Shown: piece by piece, positions 28,836-40,121 of the stretch
How positions within the stretch are numbered: the first letter of the stretch is position 1
Layout: every line of letters starts with the position of its first letter
From: Ramlibacter sp.
Lineage (GTDB): Bacteria > Pseudomonadota > Gammaproteobacteria > Burkholderiales > Burkholderiaceae_C
Direction of reading: 5' to 3'
Length of the DNA stretch: 64,000 nucleotides
Assembly (NCBI RefSeq): GCF_028291745.1
Contig: NZ_JAQGNQ010000002.1
Location: 1-64,000 of the forward strand
Translations under genes and position numbers: made by a program
The notes under the pieces: model-generated
Told to the model about the DNA's origin: nothing
What the model saw: the letters and a program-made list of their open reading frames with translations, nothing else
Databases searched by the model: none

Positions 28836-30614
28836 ATGACAATCAGGAAACTTAAGGAAGTCGACGCCGTCATCGTCGGCCTGGGCTGGACGGGCGGCAT
28901 TCTCGCCAAGGAACTCTCCGAAGCCGGCCTGACGGTCGTCGCCCTCGAGCGCGGCCGCATGACCACCACCGAGGCCGACTTCCAGGTCCCCACGGTGCGC
29001 GACGAACTGCGGTACGTGCAGCGCCAGGAGATGATGCAGGACGCTGCCCGCGACACGATCACGATGCGCAACACGGACCGGCAGGAGGCGCTGCCCGTGC
29101 GCAGGCTGGGCGCCTTCCTGCCGGGAGAAGGCGTCGGCGGTTCGGGCCTGCACTGGAGCGGCGGCACCTGGCGCTGGAGCGACATGGAGTTCAAGGCGCG
29201 CAGCCTGTACGAGGGACGTTACGGCAAGGCGCACATCCCCGCGGACATGATGGTGCGCGACTGGGGCATCAGCTACGAGGAGATCGAGCCGTACTACGAC
29301 CGCTTCGAGCGCACTGCGGCCGTTTCCGGCAAGGCCGGCAACCTGGGCGGCCAGACACAGGCGGGAGGCAATCCCTTCGAGGCGCCGCGCTCGCGCGAGT
29401 ATCCCAATCCCCCGCTCAACCCGATCCTGGCCGGACAGATGTTCTCGGAGGCCGCGGCCAAGGCCGGCTACCATCCTTTTCCCCGCCCGGCGGCCAATTC
29501 CTCGCGCGCTTACACCAACCCCGACGGCGTGAGCTTCGGCGGTTGCCAGTACTGCGGCTTCTGCCAGCGCTTTGGCTGCGAGGCGAATGCCAAGGCCAGC
29601 CCGCATCTGACGGTCGTTCCCGCCGCGCTCAAGCGCCCCAACTTCGAGATGCGCACCCATTCGTGGGTGACGCGCATCCTGAAGGACGCCTCGGCCAGGC
29701 GCGTCACTGGCGTGGTCTACACGAACCTGCTCACCGGGGAGGAGATCGAGCAGCCCGCGCAGATGGTGTTCCTGTGCTCCTTCACGCTGAACAACGTGCA
29801 CCTGATGCTGGTGTCGGGCATCGGCAAACCGTACGATCCCGCGACGCAGACTGGCGTGATCGGTCGAAACTACTGCTACGAGACGCGCACGGCCGCCAAC
29901 CTGTTCTTCGAGGGCAAGGAGTTCAACCCGTTCATTTCGGCGGGCTGCACGAACGTCGTGATCGACGACTTCAACGCCAACTGGCAGTTCGACCGCGGCG
30001 CGCTCGGTGTGGTCGGCGGCTACATCGTCTCCGCGGGCCACAACACCAACCTGCCGATCGGCAACCGTCCGGTGCCGCGCGGCACGCCAGCATGGGGCTC
30101 CCGGTGGAAGGAGGCGACGGCCAAGTGGTACGGATCGTCCATGAGCATCAGTTCCAGCGGCGGGTCCATGCCGCACCGCTACAACTACCTGGATCTGGAT
30201 CCCACGTACCGCAACGCCTTCGGCCAGCCGCTGCTGCGCATGACCTTCGACTACAAGGACAACGAACAACGCCTGAACGCGCACGCGGCCAGGATCGTCA
30301 ACGAACTGGCCAGGTCGCTGAACCCGACCCACATGAGCGCCGCCAGCGGTGAGCCGCAGTCCTGGTCGGTCGTGCCCTATCTCTCCACCCACAATGGCGG
30401 AGGCACTTCGATGGGCACGAGCCCGGCCGACAGCGCAGTGAATCCCTGGCTGCAAAGCTGGGACGCGCACAACCTCTTCGTCATGGGCGCCAGCACCTTC
30501 GCGCACAACGGGGCCTACCAGCCCACGGGCCTGGTCGGGGCACTCGCCTACCGCGCCGCCGATACCGTGAAGAATCGCTACCTGCGCAACCCCGGCCCGC
30601 TGGTGTCGGCCTGA
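28836..30614 (+). CDS. GMC family FAD oxidoreductase (gluconate/alcohol dehydrogenase large subunit)
   Basis: VDAVIVGLGWTGGILAKELSEAGLTVVALERG; CQYCGFCQRFGCE; GASTFAHNGAYQPTGLVGALAYRAAD. Confidence 0.93.
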   Translation: MTIRKLKEVDAVIVGLGWTGGILAKELSEAGLTVVALERGRMTTTEADFQVPTVRDELRYVQRQEMMQDAARDTITMRNTDRQEALPVRRLGAFLPGEGVGGSGLHWSGGTWRWSDMEFKARSLYEGRYGKAHIPADMMVRDWGISYEEIEPYYDRFERTAAVSGKAGNLGGQTQAGGNPFEAPRSREYPNPPLNPILAGQMFSEAAAKAGYHPFPRPAANSSRAYTNPDGVSFGGCQYCGFCQRFGCEANAKASPHLTVVPAALKRPNFEMRTHSWVTRILKDASARRVTGVVYTNLLTGEEIEQPAQMVFLCSFTLNNVHLMLVSGIGKPYDPATQTGVIGRNYCYETRTAANLFFEGKEFNPFISAGCTNVVIDDFNANWQFDRGALGVVGGYIVSAGHNTNLPIGNRPVPRGTPAWGSRWKEATAKWYGSSMSISSSGGSMPHRYNYLDLDPTYRNAFGQPLLRMTFDYKDNEQRLNAHAARIVNELARSLNPTHMSAASGEPQSWSVVPYLSTHNGGGTSMGTSPADSAVNPWLQSWDAHNLFVMGASTFAHNGAYQPTGLVGALAYRAADTVKNRYLRNPGPLVSA

Positions 30615-30628
30615 AGCGAGCACAGACC

Positions 30629-31027
30629 ATGAAGACGATCTTCCAGCTCCCGCAGCTGTCGCAACTGCTGCCCGCCGTGTTGCTCCTGGTCGCGGCGGCG
30701 CCGGCCCGCGCGCAGGACCTGCAGCGCGGCGAACAGCTTTTCACCGACTGCCGTTCCTGTCATGCGGTCCAGGCGGGCGTCAACGGGGTCGGGCCATCCC
30801 TGGCAGGCATCGTCGGGCGCAAGTCGGCCTCGATCGAGGATTTCCGTTATTCCCCGGCCATGAAGCGCAGCGGCATCACGTGGGATGCAGCGACGCTGGC
30901 CGCCTTCCTGGCCGATCCGCAAGCCCTGGTGCCGGGCAACCGCATGCCCTACGCCGGCATGCCGAACCCGAGGGACGTTGCGGACCTGGTGGCCTACCTG
31001 GCCAAGGCAGCGGCGGCCCCGCACTGA
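30629..31027 (+). CDS. c-type cytochrome, monoheme
   Basis: Signal peptide; single CRSCH heme site; NRMPYAGMPNPRDVADLVAYL Met ligand region. Confidence 0.92.
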   Translation: MKTIFQLPQLSQLLPAVLLLVAAAPARAQDLQRGEQLFTDCRSCHAVQAGVNGVGPSLAGIVGRKSASIEDFRYSPAMKRSGITWDAATLAAFLADPQALVPGNRMPYAGMPNPRDVADLVAYLAKAAAAPH

Positions 31028-31105
31028 CTGCGAAAGTCTCTCCAGGCTTCTCATGGCGTCCATGCAGAAGCAAAGCAGGCCGCTCGTTGCGGCCGGAGCA
31101 GCGCC

Positions 31106-32098
31106 TTAGTTCGCGCTCATCTTCACCTTGGTGTCGAGGAACTGGTTGGTGAACATCGTTGCCGGGTCGAAGGGCTTGTCGATGCCGATCAGCGATTGCA
31201 CCAGGGCGTAGTCGGACTTCACGCGCGCGGCGTCGAAGGCGCCGAGCGCGACCTTCTCGGTCGTGTCGTCGCGCATCAGCGTCTTGATGCGGTTCCACTG
31301 GTCGCGCTGGTTGTTCGCGTCGAGCCCGCTCACGCTGGCCATCAGCGCCTGCAGGCACGGGTCGAAGGTCTTCACGCAACTGGCGTAAGCGCGCTGCGTG
31401 ATGGCGACGAACTTCGCCGCCACCTCCTTGTGGCCGGCAAGCCAGGCGCTGTTCACGGTGAACGCGTTGCCGTACAGGTTGACGCCGATTTCGCGCCAGG
31501 GCAGAAAGGCGAGGTCGGGGCCGAACTCGCGCACCTTCAGGTCATGCTCGTTGTAGAAGTCGCTGACGATGTCGACCGACTTGGACTTCAGCGCCGCGAC
31601 CTTGGCCGGCGGGCTCACGTTGACGAAGGTGACGGCGACCGGATCGATGCCGACCTTCTTGGCGAAGGCCGGCCACATCAGGCGCGCGGCATCGCCGGGC
31701 GGGTTGCCGATCTTGTGGCCGGGGAAGTCCTTCGCGCCCTTGATGCCGGACGACTTGAGCCAGTAGAAGCCTTGCGGGCTGTTGGCGTAGATCACCATCA
31801 GCGCGGTGAGGTCCGCGCCCTTGCCGCGCGCCTGCATGGCGGTGGGCAGGTCGGAGATGCCCATGGTGGAGCCGCCGGAGCCCACGCGCTGCGCCGACAC
31901 GGCCGAGCCCTTGCCCGACTCGATGTCGAGATCGATGCCGGCCTCCTTGTACCAGCCCTGCGCCCGCGCATAGTAGAGGGGCGAGTGATCGGCAGTGGGC
32001 GTCCAGTTCAGCGTCAGGCTGATGCTCTCGTTGGCGTGGCTGGCGGCGCCGGCGCCTAGCAGGAAGACGGCGCCAAGCACCTTCGACAGGTTTTTCAT
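31106..32098 (-). CDS. ABC transporter substrate-binding protein, NMT1/THI5-like
   Basis: Signal peptide; SLTLNWTPTADHSPLYYARAQGWYKEAGIDLDIESGKGS. Confidence 0.92.
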   Translation of the reverse strand: MKNLSKVLGAVFLLGAGAASHANESISLTLNWTPTADHSPLYYARAQGWYKEAGIDLDIESGKGSAVSAQRVGSGGSTMGISDLPTAMQARGKGADLTALMVIYANSPQGFYWLKSSGIKGAKDFPGHKIGNPPGDAARLMWPAFAKKVGIDPVAVTFVNVSPPAKVAALKSKSVDIVSDFYNEHDLKVREFGPDLAFLPWREIGVNLYGNAFTVNSAWLAGHKEVAAKFVAITQRAYASCVKTFDPCLQALMASVSGLDANNQRDQWNRIKTLMRDDTTEKVALGAFDAARVKSDYALVQSLIGIDKPFDPATMFTNQFLDTKVKMSAN

Positions 32099-32140
32099 CG
32101 GAAGCAAACTCCAGGGGAGAGGGAACGGGCGACTGTTTTA

Positions 32141-32158
32141 TACCAACTGTTTGGTTGA
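32141..32158. promoter_or_regulatory. Inverted repeat in divergent promoter region (candidate TetR operator)
   Basis: ACCAA-CTGT-TTGGT perfect IR (32142-32155), right flank TTGGTTGA. Confidence 0.6.
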
Positions 32159-32183
32159 TAATCAATCGAAGGAGAGCGCAGGC

Positions 32184-32909
32184 ATGGCGACCACCACCAA
32201 GAGCCGCACGACGGGCACCGCCCATGGCGCGACCAAGGCCATCGCGCCCCGGGGTGCCAGTGCCAAGGCACCAGCGCGGCGCGACCCGGGGGCGAGCCGC
32301 GACGGCCTGGTGCGCGCGGCGGTCGCGGAATTCGCCAAGTCCGGTTTCGCCGGTGCACGGGTCGACGAGATCGCCAACGCGGCCGGCGTCAACAAGCAGC
32401 TGGTCTATCACTACTGGGGCAGCAAGCAAGGCCTGTACCTGGCCAGCCTCGAGTCGGTGTACGCGGAGATCCTCGAAAAAGAGCGACGCCTGTCGCTGGG
32501 CGAACTGGCGCCGCACGAGGCAATGGCGCAGCTGGTGGGCTTTTCCTTCGACTACCTGGCCGAACACCCGGAGTTCATCGCGCTGCTCACCGACGAGAAC
32601 CGCAACCAGGGCCGCCACATCCTCGCATCGGGCGAACTGCAGCAGATGCACATGCCTTTCGTGGAGATGCTGGAGGCGACGCTGCGCCGCGGCGTCAAGG
32701 CCGGCGTGTTCCGCAACGATTACGACGCCGTCAATCTCTACATCTCGATTGCCGGCATCTCGTACTTCTTCTTCTCGAACAACCACACGCTGTCGGCGAT
32801 CTTCGGCCGGCCACTCGGCGACCAGGGCGCGCTGGTGCAGCGTCGCCGTCACGTGATCGAGTTTGCCCTCAACGCGCTGCGCCCCGACGCCGCACCAAGG
32901 AAGCGCTGA
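32184..32909 (+). CDS. TetR/AcrR family transcriptional regulator
   Basis: [49 protein letters not shown]. Confidence 0.93.
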   Translation: MATTTKSRTTGTAHGATKAIAPRGASAKAPARRDPGASRDGLVRAAVAEFAKSGFAGARVDEIANAAGVNKQLVYHYWGSKQGLYLASLESVYAEILEKERRLSLGELAPHEAMAQLVGFSFDYLAEHPEFIALLTDENRNQGRHILASGELQQMHMPFVEMLEATLRRGVKAGVFRNDYDAVNLYISIAGISYFFFSNNHTLSAIFGRPLGDQGALVQRRRHVIEFALNALRPDAAPRKR

Positions 32910-32910
32910 C

Positions 32911-34278
<1,368 letters not shown>

Positions 34279-34301
34279 CCGGCGCCGTTCCGGCGGACTG
34301 A

Positions 34302-34342
34302 TCAACCAGTTGGTTGACTCACAGCAAGCACGCTCCTATCAT
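34302..34342 (+). promoter_or_regulatory. Sigma70-like promoter with overlapping palindromic operator
   Basis: TCAACCA-GT-TGGTTGA (34302-34317) overlapping TTGACT (34314-34319), 17-nt spacer, TATCAT (34337-34342). Confidence 0.65.
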
Positions 34343-34370
34343 GGCCGCATGACCCGAGCGAAGGACTGAG

Positions 34371-35183
34371 ATGAGCGCCACCGAAGCCGCGATCGCGCCT
34401 GCCGCCGCTCCCGTGCGCGAAGCGGACAACACCGCCTGGCACCGCTGGGCGCTCATCCTCGTCGTGCACCTGGTTGCCATCGGCGCGTGGGAGCTTGCGG
34501 TGCGCCTGTTCGGAATCCGCGAGTTCGTGCTGCCGGCGCCTTCGCGCATCCTTGCGACACTGGGCAAACCGAGCTACAGCTGGCTGTCCAACACCTGGGT
34601 GACGGCGCTGGAAGTCTTCGGCGGCTACGCGCTCGGGCTGGTGCTCGGCATCCTCGGCGCCCTGCTGTTCGTCACCAGCCGCCGCCTCACTGCGGTGCTG
34701 TTCCCTCTGCTCGTGACGCTGAACATGATCCCCAAGGTGGCGATGGGGCCGCTGATCATCGTGTGGTTCAAGTACGGCATCGGCCCGAACATCCTGATCA
34801 CGTTCAGCCTCTGCTTCTTCCCGATCCTGCTCACCACGATCCGCGGCCTCAACGAAACCGAGCCCGACCTGCTGGACCTGGTGCGCGCGCTCAAGGGCTC
34901 GCGCTGGCAGCTGTTTCGCTACATCCAGCTGCCTGGCTCGCTCCCCTACCTGTTCTCCGGCATGAAGGTCGCCACGGTGCTGGCCGTCGCCGGCGCCGTC
35001 GTGGGCGAGTTCATTGCTTCCGACAAGGGCCTGGGCTACCTGATGATCCAGGTGCAGGCTTCGCTGGACACCCCGGCCGTCTTCATGGCGGTACTGCTCA
35101 TCACGGGCCTCGGGGTGATCCTCTACGGGCTGGTCCTGCTGCTGGAACGGCTCTTCATCACGCAAGACGCGAGACTCCAATGA
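34371..35183 (+). CDS. ABC transporter permease (NitT/TauT type)
   Basis: LNMIPKVAMGPLIIVWFKYGIGPNILI; EAA-like ALKGSRWQLFRYIQLPGSLPYLFSGMKVA. Confidence 0.92.
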   Translation: MSATEAAIAPAAAPVREADNTAWHRWALILVVHLVAIGAWELAVRLFGIREFVLPAPSRILATLGKPSYSWLSNTWVTALEVFGGYALGLVLGILGALLFVTSRRLTAVLFPLLVTLNMIPKVAMGPLIIVWFKYGIGPNILITFSLCFFPILLTTIRGLNETEPDLLDLVRALKGSRWQLFRYIQLPGSLPYLFSGMKVATVLAVAGAVVGEFIASDKGLGYLMIQVQASLDTPAVFMAVLLITGLGVILYGLVLLLERLFITQDARLQ

Positions 35184-36244
35184 CTGCTGCTTCCCCCGCC
35201 CGCCCCCTGCTCGACGACCTGCCGTTCCCCGAACGCTTCGCGACCGAGGAGGCGCTCGAAGACTACCTCTCCACGCCCTCGCGCGACCTCGTGCGCGACC
35301 TTGCCCGGCTCGAAGGCGACCTGATGATCCTGGGCGTCGGCGGCAAGATGGGCCCGACGCTGGCCCGGCTGGCGCGCAATGCCTTGCCGCAGTCGCGCCG
35401 CGTGATTGCCGTCGCGCGCTTCAGCGATCCCGCAGTGCGCCAGTCGCTGCTGCAGCACGGCGTCGAGACGATCGCCTGCGACCTGCTCGATCGCGAGGCG
35501 CTGGCGCGCCTGCCGCAGTGCCCCAACATCGTGTTCATGGCGGGCCACAAGTTCGGCGCCGGCAATGACTACGGCCTGACCTGGGCGATGAACACGCACG
35601 TTCCCGCGCTGGTCGCCGACAACTTCCGCAGTTCGCGGATCGTTGCGTTCTCGACGGCCTGCGTGTACCCCTTCGTGCCGGTGATCGGGCAGGGCGCGAG
35701 CGAAGACGAGCACCTGACCCCCCCGGGCGAATACGCCAACTCCTGCGTCGGCCGCGAACGCATGTTCCAGTACTTCTCCGGCAAGCACGGCACGCCCGGG
35801 CGGCTGTTCCGTCTGAGCTATGCCATCGACTGCCGCTATGGCGTGCTGGCCGACGTGGCGGCGAAGGTCTGGCGCGGCGAACCGGTGGACGTGACCATGG
35901 GCCACGTCAACGTGATCTGGCAGGGCGACGCCAACGCGCAGGCCCTGCGCTGCCTGGCCGTCACCACGGTGCCCACCTCGCCGATCAACGTGAGCGGCCC
36001 CGAGACGACCTCCATTCGCTGGCTGGCCGAAGAGTTCGGCCGCCAGTTCGGCAAGCCCGCCACGATCACGGGCAGCGAGGCGCCCACGGCCTGGCTGATG
36101 AACACCGGCGAAGCCGAGCGCCTGTTCGGATATCCCAAGGTGCCGCTCAAGCAGCTGGTGGCCTGGGTGGCCGACTGGATCTCGCACGAGCAGCGCATGT
36201 ATGGCAAGCCGACCAAGTTCGAGGCGCGGGATGGCAAGTACTGA
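35180..36244 (+). CDS. NAD-dependent epimerase/dehydratase family protein
   Basis: LMILGVGGKMGPTLARLARNALP Rossmann; FSTACVYPF, YANSCVGRERMF; ATGA overlap with permease. Confidence 0.85.
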   Translation: MTAASPARPLLDDLPFPERFATEEALEDYLSTPSRDLVRDLARLEGDLMILGVGGKMGPTLARLARNALPQSRRVIAVARFSDPAVRQSLLQHGVETIACDLLDREALARLPQCPNIVFMAGHKFGAGNDYGLTWAMNTHVPALVADNFRSSRIVAFSTACVYPFVPVIGQGASEDEHLTPPGEYANSCVGRERMFQYFSGKHGTPGRLFRLSYAIDCRYGVLADVAAKVWRGEPVDVTMGHVNVIWQGDANAQALRCLAVTTVPTSPINVSGPETTSIRWLAEEFGRQFGKPATITGSEAPTAWLMNTGEAERLFGYPKVPLKQLVAWVADWISHEQRMYGKPTKFEARDGKY

Positions 36245-37109
36245 GTCGGCGTCGGCCCAGCGCATCGAAGTCGAGCCGCTGGCGCAGCTTGACGCCACTG
36301 CGCTCGCCATGCTGCAGGGCCTGGTCGCCGACAGCCACTGGAACCAGGTCGCCGCGGACTGGGCGCTGTTCCATCAGGCCGGCACCATCCAGGTCGTGCG
36401 CGAAAAAGGCCGCATCGTCGCCAGTGGGGCGGTGCTGCCGATGGGCGCGTCGGAGGCGGGTGCCAGCGGCGTCTCGTGGATCAGCATGATCCTGGTCACG
36501 CCCGCCGAGCGCGCGCGCGGACTGGGGCGCGCCGTGTTCGGCCGCTGCCTCGAACAGGTGCAGGCGAGCGGCCGCATTCCTATGCTCGATGCCACCCCGG
36601 CCGGCGAGGCGCTGTACCGGCAGTTCGGCTTCGAGCCGCAGTTGCGGCTGACGCGGTGGCGCCGCGAAGCGCGGGCTGCCACGCAGCCGGTCCTTTCCGA
36701 TTTGCTGCCGGGGCTCGACACCCTGGTCGCCCTCGACGGGCAGGCGCTCGGCTTCGAGCGCCCCCGGCTGCTCGCCGATCTGCTCGCGCGTCCCTCGACG
36801 CTGTGCGTGCGCACCGCGCAAGCGCTGGCCCTCGTTCGTGCGGGCCGCACGGCCCACCAGATCGGACCGCTGCTGGCCGCTGACGAAGCAGCCGCCGCGG
36901 CCGCTCTCAACCGTGCCGCAGCCAGCCTCGACGGCGCGATCTACATCGACGTGCCCGATCCGCGTCCCCGCATGCACGCGGCGCTGGAGGCCGCCGGCTT
37001 CCAGCCGCAGCGTGGCTTTGCGCGCATGGCACGCGTGGACCGCGGCCAGGTCCCCCCTGCCGGCCAGTACGCGCTGCTGCACGCCATCGCCGGCCCCGAG
37101 TTCGCCTAG
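36231..37109 (+). CDS. GNAT family N-acetyltransferase
   Basis: SWISMILVTPAERARGLGRAVFGRCLEQVQASGRIPMLDATPAGEALYRQFGFE. Confidence 0.85.
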   Translation: MASTESASAQRIEVEPLAQLDATALAMLQGLVADSHWNQVAADWALFHQAGTIQVVREKGRIVASGAVLPMGASEAGASGVSWISMILVTPAERARGLGRAVFGRCLEQVQASGRIPMLDATPAGEALYRQFGFEPQLRLTRWRREARAATQPVLSDLLPGLDTLVALDGQALGFERPRLLADLLARPSTLCVRTAQALALVRAGRTAHQIGPLLAADEAAAAAALNRAAASLDGAIYIDVPDPRPRMHAALEAAGFQPQRGFARMARVDRGQVPPAGQYALLHAIAGPEFA

Positions 37110-37117
37110 GAGTTCCC

Positions 37118-38185
37118 ATGCCACTGAACCGATCCGACCTGCCCCGGGACGTGCTTGCGCTGCTCGCGCAGGGCACCGTGATCCCCGCGCACCCGCTCGC
37201 GCTCGACGCCAAGCGCCAGTTCGACCGGCGCCGGCAGCGCGCGCTCACCCGCTACTACGTCGATGCCGGCGCCGGCGGCCTGGCCGTGGGTGTGCACACG
37301 ACGCAGTTCGCGATCCGCGAGAAGGGGCTGTACGAGACGGTGCTGCGCAGCGCCATGGAAGACCGCCTCGCGTGGAGCCAGCGTCCCATGGCCATGGTCG
37401 CCGGCCTGTGCGGATCCACGGCGCAGGCGCGGGCGGAAGCGCGCACCGCCGTCGGCCTCGGCTACCACGCCGGGCTTCTGAGCCTGGCCGCTCTCGCAAG
37501 CGCCTCCGAGGACGAACTGATCGCGCATTGCGAGGCCGTGGCGCAGGAGATCCCGCTGGTGGGCTTCTACCTGCAGACGGCCGTCGGCGGCCCCATTCTC
37601 TCCAGCGACTTCTGGCGCCGCTTCGCCCGGATCCCGAACGTGCTGGCCATCAAGGTCGCGCCCTTCAATCGTTACCGCACGCTCGACGTCGTGCGTGGGC
37701 TGGTCGACGCGCGGGCCGAGGAGCGCGTCTATCTGTACACCGGCAACGACGACCACATCATCCTGGACCTCGCGCTGCCCTTCACCGCGATGCGCGACGG
37801 CGAACCGGTGACGGTACGCTTCCGCGGCGGGCTGCTGGGCCACTGGTCCGTGTGGACCGCCAGCGCCGTGCGCCAGTTGCAGCAGGTCAAGGAGATCCTC
37901 GCGGCCGGCGGCGGCAACCTGCCGCCCGAACTGCTCGCGCTCGATGCGCGCGTGACCGACTGCAATTCGGCCTTCTTCGATGTCGCCAACAACTTCCACG
38001 GCTGCATCGCCGGCTGCCACGAAGTGCTGCGCCGCCAGGGTCTGCTGGAGGGCATCTGGTGCCTGGACCCGCACGAGGGTCTGGGCCGCGGGCAGGCGGA
38101 GCAGATCGATCGCGTGTACCGCCAACACGCGGACCTGGCCGACGACGCTTTCGTGAAGGGCAACGTGGAGCGCTGGCTGGCATGA
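37118..38185 (+). CDS. Dihydrodipicolinate synthase family protein
   Basis: TIM-barrel aldolase-like; VGFYLQTAVGGPILSSDFWRRFARIPNVLAIKVAPFNRYRTLDVVRGL with Schiff-base Lys region. Confidence 0.85.
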   Translation: MPLNRSDLPRDVLALLAQGTVIPAHPLALDAKRQFDRRRQRALTRYYVDAGAGGLAVGVHTTQFAIREKGLYETVLRSAMEDRLAWSQRPMAMVAGLCGSTAQARAEARTAVGLGYHAGLLSLAALASASEDELIAHCEAVAQEIPLVGFYLQTAVGGPILSSDFWRRFARIPNVLAIKVAPFNRYRTLDVVRGLVDARAEERVYLYTGNDDHIILDLALPFTAMRDGEPVTVRFRGGLLGHWSVWTASAVRQLQQVKEILAAGGGNLPPELLALDARVTDCNSAFFDVANNFHGCIAGCHEVLRRQGLLEGIWCLDPHEGLGRGQAEQIDRVYRQHADLADDAFVKGNVERWLA

Positions 38186-38980
38186 ACGCCACCCCCGTCC
38201 CGACGCCAGTCGCCGCCACGCGCAGGCCCCTGATCCGCATGCGCAACTTGCGCAAGGTGTACCGGCAGCGCGGCCAGGAGTTCCTCGCCGTGTCCGACGT
38301 GACCCTGGACATAGGCGAAGGCGACATGGTGTCGCTCGTCGGCCCCTCGGGCTGCGGCAAGTCCACCCTGCTGAAGATCCTGGCGGGCCTGCACGGGCAC
38401 GACGGCGGCACGCTGGAGGTGGGCGGCGGCAGCGACTTCAACCCGGGGCGCGACGTCGGCATGGTGTTCCAGCAGCCGCTGCTGCTGAAGTGGCGCACGA
38501 TCCTGGACAACGTGCTGCTGCCCGCGGACATCCTGGGGCTGCCGCGCAAGGCAGCGCGCCAACGGGCCCTTGGCTTGCTGGACATGGTCGGCCTCGGCGG
38601 TTTTGCCGACAAGATGCCGTACGAGCTCTCGGGCGGCATGCAGCAGCGGGCCGCGATCGCCCGCGCCCTGATCCACGACCCGAAACTGGTGCTGATGGAT
38701 GAACCCTTCGGCGCGCTCGATGCCCTCACGCGCGAGAAGATGAACCTCGAGATGCTGCGCATCTGGGAACAGACCCACAAGACCTTCGTGGTCGTGACGC
38801 ACAGCATCCAGGAGGCGGTGTTCCTCGGCTCGCGCTGCGCCGTGCTGACGGCTGGCCCGGCGCGCATGGCGGACACCTTCGCCATCGCGCTGGAGGAGCC
38901 CGCGCCGCCTGCAGGTGAAGACCACGGCGGCCTTCGGCGAGTACGTGGGCCGCATCTATCGCCTGCTCGGGGTGGAGTAG
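38182..38980 (+). pseudogene. ABC transporter ATP-binding protein, single-base frameshift near the C-terminus
   Basis: Walker A GPSGCGKST, LSGGMQQRAAIARALI; native C-term QVKTTAAFGEYVGRIYRLLGVE* present in another frame after an extra C in CCC (38899-38901). Confidence 0.85.
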
Positions 38981-38983
38981 GCA

Positions 38984-39895
38984 TCAGGCCTCGGCGGTGG
39001 CGGCGCAGGCCCGATTCGCCTGCTGGCGTAGATCCTCGGTCGTCTGCCCCACGCCACCCGGCCGCCAGCCCGGTGGCTTGAGCAGGTAGCCGCAGATTTC
39101 CGCGAAGGAGCTGGCGGTGCGCAAGTCGCGCCACAACGCCTGCCACTGATGAAACTCGATGGTCAGCAGGTTGTAGCCGGTCATGGGCTGCACCAGGCCG
39201 AAGCGGCACGGCGCGTCCGCGCGCTCGGGAATGTAGGTGCCGAACAGCCGGTCGAACACGATCAGCACGCCGCCGTAGTTGCCATCCAGGTATTCGAGAT
39301 TGGCGGCGTGGTGCACGCGGTGCGCCGAGGGCGTGTTGAGGATCCACTCCAACGGACCGAGGCGCGGGATCCAGGTCGCGTGGATCCAGAACTGGTACAG
39401 CAGGTTGAGCGACAACAGCATCAGGACGATGCGCGGCGGCATGCCTGCAAGCGGTGCCAGCATGAAGAACGCGAGGGTGCCCGTCAGGCGGCCGGTCCAG
39501 CCGAAGCGGTAGGCGGCCGCCAGGTTCAACTGGTTCGGCGAATGGTGCACGGCGTGCGTGCACCAGAACCAGCGCACCCGGTGCGCGGCCCGGTGGTACC
39601 AGTAGTAGCAGAACTCCTGCCCGACAAAGCAGGCCGCCCAGCCGGTCCAGTGGTCCATGGGCAAGGTCCACAGCCGGTGCTGCCAGAACCAGCGCATCGC
39701 ATCCCCCCAGAACCCCAGCGGCAGCAGCAGGGCGAGCGGGTATTCGCGCACCAGGAAATCGACCACCGAAATGCCGGCGGCCTTCCAGTCGTAGCTGGCA
39801 AAGCCGTTGCGCGCCGAGAGCACCAGCGCTTCGAGCAGCGACGAGGCCAGCACGGTGATGACCGCGGCCTTCAGGATCGTGTAGAGGATTTCCAT
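38984..39895 (-). CDS. Sterol desaturase / fatty acid hydroxylase family protein
   Basis: His boxes YYWYHRAAHR, HAVHHSP, AHRVHHAAN; multiple TMs. Confidence 0.93.
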   Translation of the reverse strand: MEILYTILKAAVITVLASSLLEALVLSARNGFASYDWKAAGISVVDFLVREYPLALLLPLGFWGDAMRWFWQHRLWTLPMDHWTGWAACFVGQEFCYYWYHRAAHRVRWFWCTHAVHHSPNQLNLAAAYRFGWTGRLTGTLAFFMLAPLAGMPPRIVLMLLSLNLLYQFWIHATWIPRLGPLEWILNTPSAHRVHHAANLEYLDGNYGGVLIVFDRLFGTYIPERADAPCRFGLVQPMTGYNLLTIEFHQWQALWRDLRTASSFAEICGYLLKPPGWRPGGVGQTTEDLRQQANRACAATAEA

Positions 39896-40121
39896 GGGCG
39901 TGGAATCGGCGGGACGAGCCGGGCGCAATGAATGAGCGATGGCTTCGCAGCGTAGCCAGCCGCGCTGCGGACGGCAACCCGTTTGGGGCGAACCGCTGGC
40001 GCGCAGGGGCGAACCCGTTTCTGACAAACCCGTCATTTTGAAGACAGCGAACGGTCATGTAGCGCTAGCTAAGGTCCTGCACTTGGCCGCGACGAGGCAG
40101 GCTCGCGCGACCGTTCCATCC

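Noticed and set aside
38890-38985. Programmed ribosomal frameshifting in the ABC ATPase
   Set aside because: No slippery heptamer plus downstream structure evident, and this family does not use frameshifting; a simple indel is more economical
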